Assembly: GCA_900539725.1 (NCBI GenBank)
Contig: UQDI01000012.1
Location: forward strand, 1-54,303
Source: an uncultured Eubacteriales bacterium
Lineage (GTDB): Bacteria; Bacillota; Clostridia; Tissierellales; Peptoniphilaceae
Length of the DNA stretch: 54,303 nucleotides
Direction: 5' to 3'
The notes below the pieces were generated by a model, which saw only the letters and a program-made list of their open reading frames with translations, ran no database searches and was not told the DNA's origin. Positions within the stretch are counted from its first letter, which is position 1, and every line of letters begins with the position of its first letter. This document shows, in pieces, positions 48,035 to 54,303 of this stretch. Both the position numbers and the translations under genes were made by a program.

Positions 48035-50473
48035 ATGACAGATGAAGTAATTTTAAAAGATACACAACTTAAGGATGTCAATGTCGAGCACGAGATGAAG
48101 AATAGCTACTTGAGCTATGCGATGAGCGTTATAGTCTCAAGAGCGCTTCCTGACGTAAGAGACGGACTAAAACCGGTTCACAGAAGGATACTTTACTCGA
48201 TGAACGAACTAGGCATCACACCGCAAGGTCAGTACAGAAAGTCCGCCAGAGTAGTCGGTGACGTGCTTGGTAAGTACCACCCACACGGTGACTTGGCCGT
48301 TTACGACGCTATGGTTAGACTTGCGCAAGACTTCAACACTAGATATTTACTTGTTGATGGCCATGGTAACTTCGGCAGTGTCGATGGCGATGGCGCTGCT
48401 GCGATGCGTTACACTGAAGTAAAGATGACAAAGATTGCCATGGAGATGCTTCGTGACATAAACAAAGATACAGTCGATTACATGCTAAACTTCGACGAGA
48501 CAACGAAGGAGCCAGTTGTGCTTCCATCACGTTTCCCGAATTTACTTGTCAATGGTTCAGCAGGTATAGCTGTTGGTATGGCGACAAATATGGCGCCACA
48601 CAATCTAAAAGAAGTTATAGACGCTTGCATTGCCTACATCGATGATAAGGACATAGATGTCGAAGGACTTATGAAGTACATCAAGGGACCAGACTTTCCT
48701 ACAGGCGCCTTGATTATGGGTAAAGACGGCATCAAAGAGGCCTACAGCACAGGCAGGGGCCGTATTTTACAAAGAGCACTTTGTGAGATAGAAGAGAAAA
48801 AGGGCAGAGAAAAAATAATAGTTAGAGAGCTGCCTTATCAAGTAAATAAAGCAAAACTTATACAAAAGATAGCCGAACTCGTAAGAGATAAGAAGATTGA
48901 AGGCATATCAGACATCAGAGACGAGTCCGATAGAGATGGTTTAAGAGTAGTTATAGACATAAAGCGTGATCAAAGCGCCAACATTGTCCTAAACAATTTA
49001 TATAAGCAAACTCAAATGCAAAACACTTTTGGTATAATCAACCTAGCACTTGTAAATGGCGAGCCAAAGGTACTTACGCTAAAAGAGTTAATTGAATACT
49101 ACATTATGCATCAATATGAGATAATAACTAGAAGAACACGTTATGATCTTGCAAAAGCTGAGGCTAGAGCACATATCGTCGAAGGACTTCGAATTGCACT
49201 TGACCATATCGATGAGATAATCAAGGTAATCAGAGGCTCAAAGGACGACAAGACTGCCGCTAATGAGCTGATGACTAGATTTAAGCTAAGTGAAATTCAA
49301 GCAAGTGCCATCTTAGAGATGAGACTTAAGAGATTAACAGGACTTGAAAGAGACAAGCTTGAAGAAGAATATCTTGAACTGATAAAATTAATTAATCAAT
49401 ATAAGGAAATACTTGGCTCAGAAAGACTTATCTACGGCATAATCAAAGATGAGCTTATAGAGATCAGAGACAAGTACCAAGACTTAAGAAGAACAAGAAT
49501 CATGCCAGACCCAGGCGAGATTGATACCATAGACATGATAGAGGACGAAGACGTTGTAATCACTCTAACACACTTTGGTTACATCAAACGTATGCCAGAA
49601 GGCGCATACAAGATGCAAAAGAGAGGCGGCAAGGGTGTTCAAGGCATGCAAAGACGTGACGAGGACTTCGTTGAGGACATCTACGTTGTATCGACTCACG
49701 ATGATTTACTATTCTTCACAGATAAGGGCAGGGTCTACGCCATCAAAGCCTATGAAATACCAGAAAGTTCGCGTCAAGCGAGGGGACTTGCCATAGTAAA
49801 CCTAGTTCAGCTTGAAAAAGACGAGAAGATCTCAGCCATCATCCCAATAAAGAGAGATGAAGAAGGTGGCTACCTATCAATGCTTACAGAGCAAGGTATA
49901 TACAAGAGAACTAGCCTTGACGAGTTCAAAAACATCAAGAAGAGAGGCCTTAAGGCGATAAATCTTAAGGACGACGACAAGGTTATAGGCGTTAGAAGAA
50001 CTGCTGGAGACGAGAAGATTGCCTGCGTTACTAAGATGGGTAAGATACTGATCTTCGACGAAAAAACTACTAGAGCCATGTCAAGGACAGCGATGGGCGT
50101 TATTGCGATGAAGCTAAATAAGGACGACTGCATAGTCTCAATCGAAGTAGCTGACAAGAAGACAAGCCTTTTGATGATTACTGAGAATGGTTATGGCAAG
50201 AAGACAGCCTTTGATGAATTTAAGGTACAAGCAAGAAACGGCAAGGGCATGATCTGCTACAAAGTCACAGGAAAGACGGGACCTATAGTCGTTGCAAAAG
50301 CTGTAGAAGAGGAAGATGAGATCATGATCATCTCACTTAAAGGCGTTATAATCAGGATAGACAGTGACAGTATAAATGAATTAGGAAGAAACACACAAGG
50401 AGTTATACTTATGAAGCAAGCCGACGACAAAGTTGCCAGCGCATCAAAGTTTGTCTCCTCAGTTGAAGAATAA
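48035..50473 (+). CDS. gyrA: DNA gyrase subunit A
   Basis: An 812-residue protein. Winged-helix breakage-reunion domain with catalytic tyrosine in AAMRYTEVKM, about residue 126, and a C-terminal beta-pinwheel with a GyrA-box variant (QKRGGKG, about residue 527). The quinolone-resistance region reads YHPHGDLAVYDAMVRLAQDF: position 87, equivalent to E. coli Ser83, is leucine (codon TTG, 48293-48295). GAGGTAAAAAG precedes the ATG. Forms A2B2 gyrase with GyrB, introducing negative supercoils. Confidence 0.98.
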   Translation: MTDEVILKDTQLKDVNVEHEMKNSYLSYAMSVIVSRALPDVRDGLKPVHRRILYSMNELGITPQGQYRKSARVVGDVLGKYHPHGDLAVYDAMVRLAQDFNTRYLLVDGHGNFGSVDGDGAAAMRYTEVKMTKIAMEMLRDINKDTVDYMLNFDETTKEPVVLPSRFPNLLVNGSAGIAVGMATNMAPHNLKEVIDACIAYIDDKDIDVEGLMKYIKGPDFPTGALIMGKDGIKEAYSTGRGRILQRALCEIEEKKGREKIIVRELPYQVNKAKLIQKIAELVRDKKIEGISDIRDESDRDGLRVVIDIKRDQSANIVLNNLYKQTQMQNTFGIINLALVNGEPKVLTLKELIEYYIMHQYEIITRRTRYDLAKAEARAHIVEGLRIALDHIDEIIKVIRGSKDDKTAANELMTRFKLSEIQASAILEMRLKRLTGLERDKLEEEYLELIKLINQYKEILGSERLIYGIIKDELIEIRDKYQDLRRTRIMPDPGEIDTIDMIEDEDVVITLTHFGYIKRMPEGAYKMQKRGGKGVQGMQRRDEDFVEDIYVVSTHDDLLFFTDKGRVYAIKAYEIPESSRQARGLAIVNLVQLEKDEKISAIIPIKRDEEGGYLSMLTEQGIYKRTSLDEFKNIKKRGLKAINLKDDDKVIGVRRTAGDEKIACVTKMGKILIFDEKTTRAMSRTAMGVIAMKLNKDDCIVSIEVADKKTSLLMITENGYGKKTAFDEFKVQARNGKGMICYKVTGKTGPIVVAKAVEEEDEIMIISLKGVIIRIDSDSINELGRNTQGVILMKQADDKVASASKFVSSVEE

Positions 50474-50488
50474 ATATAGGAGGGCCAT

Positions 50489-50803
50489 ATGTTTGATTTA
50501 AACTTAATCGACCAAGGGGATCACTACCTTATCGAGCTGATAGGGGACCTCGACATTTACAATAACAAAAAATTCAAAGAAAAGCTAGCCGACATCTACG
50601 AAGAGCTTGATAAGGACCTAGTCGTAGATTGCTCGCGTCTTGAATACATCGACTCTACAGGCCTTGGAAGTTTTATAAGTCTACTAAAATTGACAAGAGA
50701 CGAAGAAAAAGAGATCACAGTAAAAAATTTAAAGAAGAACATCAAGAAAGTCTTCAAAATTACTGATTTAGATAAATTATTTAACCTAGGAGACGACGAA
50801 TGA
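50489..50803 (+). CDS. STAS-domain anti-sigma factor antagonist (RsbV/SpoIIAA-like)
   Basis: A 104-residue STAS protein. LIELIGDLDIYNNKKFKEKL (about residues 14-33) and the phosphoacceptor loop EYIDSTGLGSFISLLK (about 54-69), in which the serine of DSTG is normally phosphorylated by RsbW. AGGAGG precedes the ATG. First of an overlapping rsbV-rsbW-sigB-like cassette, 15 bp after gyrA with no terminator between, so partly co-transcribed with gyrase. Unphosphorylated, it would release the sigma factor from its anti-sigma factor. Confidence 0.9.
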   Translation: MFDLNLIDQGDHYLIELIGDLDIYNNKKFKEKLADIYEELDKDLVVDCSRLEYIDSTGLGSFISLLKLTRDEEKEITVKNLKKNIKKVFKITDLDKLFNLGDDE

Positions 50804-51135
50804 TATTTACACTAGATATTGAAAATAAGGAGAATTACCTTTCAATCTTCAGACTCATGGTCAGTAAGGTCATGGCAGAGGAAAATTACAAGTTTGACGA
50901 TATAGAAGACACCAAAGTCGCCGTCGGAGAGATGGCTTTGGTGGCTCATGCCATTAACAAAGACAGAGTCAAAATGGATATCAAATTCAAAGAAAAGTCG
51001 ATGATCATCACCATCTACCTAGATAAATATCCCGAGGGCGATGCCTTCGAGATGAACATAGACATCATCAATGCACTTTCCGAAGCAATGCTCGTTCAAG
51101 ACGATAGGATTGAAATTATAAGGAAGAGACCATGA
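50800..51135 (+). CDS. RsbW/SpoIIAB-like anti-sigma factor, kinase motifs degenerate
   Basis: A 111-residue protein in the RsbW position, overlapping both neighbours by 4 bp. It fits the start of a HATPase anti-sigma fold (IEDTKVAVGEMALVAHAIN, about 38-56), but the N-box asparagine expected four residues after the glutamate is valine, and no DxGxG box or G2 lid follows. It is also shorter than the usual 140 or more residues. It may bind the sigma factor without phosphorylating the antagonist. The family assignment rests mainly on position and weak similarity. Confidence 0.7.
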   Translation: MIFTLDIENKENYLSIFRLMVSKVMAEENYKFDDIEDTKVAVGEMALVAHAINKDRVKMDIKFKEKSMIITIYLDKYPEGDAFEMNIDIINALSEAMLVQDDRIEIIRKRP

Positions 51136-51890
51136 CAAAGGCGAAGAAGAAGGACGACGTACAAAAGCTTTTTGAAGAGTACAGAAAAACTGGCGACCAA
51201 GCGCTTAGAGATGAGCTAATCGAGAGGAACCTCTACATTGCCGAGATACTTGCGAAGAAATTCGTCGGCAAGGGCATCGATTACGACGACATCTTTCAGA
51301 TAGCGTCACTGGGCCTGATACTGGCAGTTGAAAGATACGAGCCAGAGCGCGGGTTTAAGTTCTCTAGCTTTGCTACGCCTACAATCTTGGGCGAGATCAA
51401 GCGTTACTTCAGAGATAAAGGCTGGACAATCAAGGTGCCGCGCCGCGTTCAAGAGAACACGAAGAAGGTCAAAGACGCCTACCACCACTTAAGCATGGTT
51501 AATGGCGAAGTGCCCACAGTTAAGGAGATAGCGGAGTACCTAGGCATTGAGACCGACGAGGTTTTGCTTGCGATGGACGCGGGCAAAGTTTATACGCCTC
51601 AGTCAATAGACTTTGAGATAGGAACTGATGATAAGAAAACCGCACTCGCTGACATCATAGGTGACGACGACCAAAGCTTTAAGGACTTTGAAGATAGAGA
51701 GCAGCTCGATAGCTGGATGAAAAATCTTTCAAACACCGAAAAGGAAATAGTGAGAAAGAGATTCTTCGAGCAAAAAACTCAGCTTGAGATAGCGAAAGAG
51801 ATGGGTCTATCGCAGATGAGCGTTTCGCGTATAGAGAAAAAAGCGATTAAAGAGATCAAAAAGCATGCGAAAAGGGAGGACTTTTATTGA
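51132..51890 (+). CDS. SigB/SigF/SigG-family RNA polymerase sigma factor
   Basis: A 252-residue protein. Region 2 (FKFSSFATPTILGEIKRYFRDKGWTIKVPRRVQE, the SigB/F/G signature, about 75-110), region 3 (VPTVKEIAEYLGIETDEVL), and region 4 helix-turn-helix (KTQLEIAKEMGLSQMSVSRIEKKAIKEI, about 215-243). Overlaps rsbW-like upstream and lplA downstream by 4 bp. An RsbV/W partner-switch makes it likely a stress or stationary-phase sigma factor. No sporulation genes are seen in the window. Confidence 0.92.
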   Translation: MTKAKKKDDVQKLFEEYRKTGDQALRDELIERNLYIAEILAKKFVGKGIDYDDIFQIASLGLILAVERYEPERGFKFSSFATPTILGEIKRYFRDKGWTIKVPRRVQENTKKVKDAYHHLSMVNGEVPTVKEIAEYLGIETDEVLLAMDAGKVYTPQSIDFEIGTDDKKTALADIIGDDDQSFKDFEDREQLDSWMKNLSNTEKEIVRKRFFEQKTQLEIAKEMGLSQMSVSRIEKKAIKEIKKHAKREDFY

Positions 51891-52870
51891 TATTCGTAGA
51901 CAACAAATCCCGAGATGGCGCGTATAATCACGCTCTCGAAGAGTACCTGATCAAAAATGTGAAGAGAGAGCTCTTCATGATTTGGCAAAACGAAAACACA
52001 GTACTTTTAGGCAGAAACCAAAATCCTTATAAGGAAATAAATATAGATTACATGAACGAAGTCGGCGCAAAGCTAGTGAGACGCCCATCAGGCGGCGGCT
52101 GCATCTACACCGACCGAAATATAGTGCAGTACACAATAATCACGAAGAAGGAAGAAAATTCCTTAAGAAAGTTTACGGAGCCAGTCGTTCGCTATCTGAA
52201 TGGCAAAGGCGTTAAGGCAGAGTTTACCGGCAGAAACGACATCATCGTTGATGGCAGAAAAATCTCAGGCAACGCTCAGTACAAGGACAGAGAGCTCATG
52301 ATACACCACGGAAGCATCATTTATCAGGACAGTCCCATCGACATAGGAAGGCTACTTACGCCGGCCAAATTAAAGCTTGCGAAAAAGTCATTAACAAGCG
52401 TAAAGAGCCGCATCACAAGCCTTAAGTCCATGATGAATATGGATATATCCATGTTTATAGAAGAGCTAAAGAGCTATATCAAGGACTATTATCATATAGA
52501 TGAAGAATATATTTTAAGTGATGACGAATTAAAAAAAATAGATGAGATAAGGAAAAATAAGTACGCAAACGATGAGTGGACATACGGCCGCTACGGCAAA
52601 TTCGATAAAGTGCACTCATTTGCGAGTGACGCCTGCGTCGTGGATATCTATTTGAAAGACCAAGATGGTGTCATAGAAGACATCCGTATAGACGGCGACT
52701 ACTTTGGAGAAAAAGCAAAAGAGGACTTAGAAGGACTATTCAAGGGCGTAAAACTTGAAAAAGATGATTTAATTAGGGCACTCTCGGGTATTGATATGAG
52801 TGAATACATCGAGGGCATCACAAAAGATGAACTTGCAGAAAATATTTTAAAGACGAAATCAGGTGATTAA
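51887..52870 (+). CDS. lplA: Lipoate-protein ligase A
   Basis: A 327-residue protein. Catalytic-domain motif VRRPSGGGCIYTDRNIVQYTII (about residues 67-88) and GRNDIIVDGRKISGNAQYKDRELMIHHGSII (about 120-150, with the adenylate-binding lysine), followed by the C-terminal accessory domain (YGRYGKFDKVHSFASDACVVDIYLKDQDGVIEDIRIDGD). Starts with TTG inside the sigma factor stop (TTGA), behind AGGGAGGA. Attaches scavenged lipoate to E2/GcvH proteins. Confidence 0.92.
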   Translation: MIFVDNKSRDGAYNHALEEYLIKNVKRELFMIWQNENTVLLGRNQNPYKEINIDYMNEVGAKLVRRPSGGGCIYTDRNIVQYTIITKKEENSLRKFTEPVVRYLNGKGVKAEFTGRNDIIVDGRKISGNAQYKDRELMIHHGSIIYQDSPIDIGRLLTPAKLKLAKKSLTSVKSRITSLKSMMNMDISMFIEELKSYIKDYYHIDEEYILSDDELKKIDEIRKNKYANDEWTYGRYGKFDKVHSFASDACVVDIYLKDQDGVIEDIRIDGDYFGEKAKEDLEGLFKGVKLEKDDLIRALSGIDMSEYIEGITKDELAENILKTKSGD

Positions 52871-53728
52871 ATGCAAGAGAAAAACTATATTAAAAAGCCA
52901 GATTGGCTAAGAATAAAGGTTACAGGCGACAAGAACAACGACGAGATCGAGCACATGCTAAAGGATTTGAAGCTCAACACCGTTTGTAAAGAGGCAAACT
53001 GCCCGAACAAGATGGAGTGCTACAAATCGAGAACAGCGACATTCATGATACTTGGGGAGAATTGTACCCGCAATTGCAGGTACTGTAACGTCACTACGAA
53101 GAGGCCAGAAGAGGTTGACCCACATGAGCCAGAGAATTTGGCAGAAGCGGTCAAGATACTTGGGCTTAAGCACGCAGTTATTACCTCAGTTACAAGAGAT
53201 GACCTAGCTGACGAGGGCGCTACTCAGTTTAGAGACGTCATCAGATGGGTGAGAAAGCTAAATCCAGACACAACAGTCGAAGTCTTGATACCAGATATGC
53301 ACGCGAAAAAGGATTTATTAGACATAGTCATGGACGAGAAGCCAGATATACTAAACCACAATATCGAGACCATAGAGAGACTCTTCCCAGAAGTGCGTAA
53401 AGAAGGTAACTTCAAGGACTCCATCGAAGTCATTAAGTACGCCAAAGCAAAGGGACTTAAGACAAAGAGCGGATTTATGGTTGGGCTAGGCGAGACAAAA
53501 GAAGAAGTTTTGGATTTAATCAAAGAGCTTTATGAAGCAGGCTGCGATTATGTTACCATAGGACAATATTTGAGACCAAGTTTGAAGCACTATGAAGTCA
53601 AGAGATACGTCCATCCGGATGAGTTTAAGGAGTATGAAGAATACGCTTTAAGTATTGGAATAAAGAAGATAGCTTCGGGACCATTTGTAAGGAGCTCTTA
53701 CAAGGCTTCCGAAATGGTAGATAACTAG
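52871..53728 (+). CDS. lipA: Lipoyl synthase
   Basis: A 285-residue radical SAM enzyme. Auxiliary-cluster cysteines C-x4-C-x5-C (CKEANCPNKMEC, about residue 37), radical SAM motif CTRNCRYCNV (about 63), and the C-terminal SGPFVRSSYKA serine. AGGTGA precedes the ATG; it abuts lplA. Inserts sulfur into octanoyl-E2/GcvH. No lipB in the window; with lplA it may act on ligase-attached octanoate. Last gene of the plus-strand run, followed by a terminator. Confidence 0.96.
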   Translation: MQEKNYIKKPDWLRIKVTGDKNNDEIEHMLKDLKLNTVCKEANCPNKMECYKSRTATFMILGENCTRNCRYCNVTTKRPEEVDPHEPENLAEAVKILGLKHAVITSVTRDDLADEGATQFRDVIRWVRKLNPDTTVEVLIPDMHAKKDLLDIVMDEKPDILNHNIETIERLFPEVRKEGNFKDSIEVIKYAKAKGLKTKSGFMVGLGETKEEVLDLIKELYEAGCDYVTIGQYLRPSLKHYEVKRYVHPDEFKEYEEYALSIGIKKIASGPFVRSSYKASEMVDN

Positions 53729-53788
53729 AAATTATAGATAAAAAATTTAAACAGATGAGATAAATAAATAGATTAAAAGCAAAAAACA

Positions 53789-53822
53789 ATGGATATAGAT
53801 TCACTTCTATATCCATTTTTCT
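53789..53822 (+). terminator. Terminator of the lplA-lipA operon
   Basis: ATGGATATAGA-TTCACT-TCTATATCCAT followed by TTTTTCTA; perfect 11-bp stem. Confidence 0.88.
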
Positions 53823-53825
53823 ATG

Positions 53826-53969
53826 TCTATCGCTCGGCGTATGTCAAACGCCCGACATTTCAATAGCGCTCGTCATAAGGATAATGCTTGTCACATGCTT
53901 AGTAAAATCAATTATTCAAACGCCCGTCATACGCTTAGTAATTTTACTATATATAACGCGCGGCAGACG
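53826..53969 (-). repeat. Second 18-bp iteron-like array, degenerate
   Basis: Eight consecutive 18-bp frames from 53826. Six contain a core such as CGCTCGGC, CGCCCGAC, CGCTCGTC, TGCTTGTC, CGCCCGTC or CGCGCGGC in the same phase; two frames (53898, 53934) are A/T-rich and begin CTTAGTAA. Read on the minus strand the unit resembles the 25064-25171 repeats (TATGCCGGGCGATTGATA). Confidence 0.65.
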
Positions 53970-54214
53970 ATAAGCAGAATTTTTATTTCTCTTCTATTAT
54001 ATATAAAGGGCAATCTTATATATATATATATATATAGGGGGCAAACTTATAAATAATATAAATACGATTCGCGCGTGAAACGATATTTGCATAATCAATA
54101 TTTGACGAGTTATATATAAGTAAGTATTATACACTACTTGTAGTAGTGATACTTGCCGCACTACACAATTGTAAAAATTTTTTAAAAAATTTTTAAAAAA
54201 CTTCAAAAAAACCC

Positions 54215-54243
54215 TTGACAAATAACTTTTTAAATGGTAGAAT
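54215..54243 (+). promoter_or_regulatory. Strong promoter reading out of the window
   Basis: TTGACA (54215-54220), 17 bp, TAGAAT (54238-54243). No start codon with Shine-Dalgarno follows in the remaining 60 bp. A ribosomal RNA or tRNA operon is the common neighbour here in Firmicutes, but that lies outside the window. Confidence 0.7.
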
Positions 54244-54303
54244 GGATAAGTCATCTGGAAAAACCATATGACAAGCAAAACTGAATAAAAGTGAAAAGAA
54301 CGA

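Larger units (their letters stand above)
53729..54303. other. Gene-free end of window: terminator, second 18-bp array, promoter
   Basis: No gene. After the lipA terminator comes a degenerate 18-bp array (53826-53969), an (AT)n run near 54018-54036, a palindrome CACTACT-TGT-AGTAGTG (about 54133-54149), T/A-rich sequence and a promoter facing right. Short minus-strand ORFs here are low-complexity artefacts. Confidence 0.6.

Noticed and set aside
54003..54278. Minus-strand 93-residue ORF at the window end
   Set aside because: It is low-complexity, spans an (AT)n run, and lies antisense across a strong promoter.

Overview
This window is the origin-of-replication neighbourhood of a low-GC, Gram-positive anaerobe. 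The order rpmH-rnpA-yidD-yidC-jag-mnmE-mnmG-rsmG-parA-parB to the left of dnaA, and dnaA-dnaN-yaaA-recF-gyrB-gyrA to its right, is the classic Firmicutes oriC arrangement. Nearly all genes left of about 41 kb in the core block lie on the minus strand and all genes right of 41.8 kb on the plus strand, so transcription diverges from oriC. The AT-rich sequence, two SLH-anchored surface proteins, TIGR03915/TIGR03916 radical-SAM proteins and a formiminotransferase-cyclodeaminase homologue suggest a Tissierellia/Peptoniphilaceae-type anaerobic coccus or rod. That placement is inference; no rRNA lies inside the window.

Layout. 0.4-4.6 kb: a DUF1538 membrane protein with a PII-like partner, then a radical SAM DNA-modification pair. 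4.9-13.1 kb: one 2728-residue secreted subtilisin-family protease ending in SLH domains. 13.4-21.2 kb: an accessory block with two tandem HicAB toxin-antitoxin modules (the second hicA is frameshifted), DUF2922/DUF1659 small proteins divergent from an ECF-like sigma factor, an ORF6N protein and unknown membrane proteins. 21.3-24.8 kb: a probable S-layer protein. 24.8-26.5 kb: 1.7 kb without genes but dense in repeats, with a free-standing candidate ncRNA that has its own consensus promoter and terminator. 26.5-38.7 kb: the cyclodeaminase and the leftward oriC block, including parAB with two perfect parS sites. 38.8-40.9 kb: a small membrane protein and a DUF4143 ATPase that share an unusual promoter. 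41.2-43.6 kb: bipartite oriC around dnaA, with DnaA boxes and a DnaA-trio-like stretch. 43.7-53.7 kb: dnaN to gyrA, then an rsbV/rsbW/sigB-like cassette and lplA-lipA. The window ends at a consensus promoter pointing right, probably of an rRNA/tRNA operon.

The most unusual content is non-coding. Several dispersed repeat families lie between core genes, and some keep base pairing while changing sequence. They include (i) a roughly 264-bp element with four GAAAAGTG boxes, present as two full copies (one beside parS, one beside oriC) plus one truncated copy; (ii) hairpin modules placed after genes (called R1, R2 and R3 here); (iii) two separate arrays of 18-bp iteron-like repeats; (iv) 12-, 33-, 36- and 60-bp tandem arrays; and (v) the candidate ncRNA. 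Protein-level oddities are a leucine at the classic quinolone-resistance position of GyrA, a PhzF-fold protein in the parAB operon that lacks its catalytic residues, an RsbW-like protein without its kinase motifs, and a histidine-rich insert in Jag.
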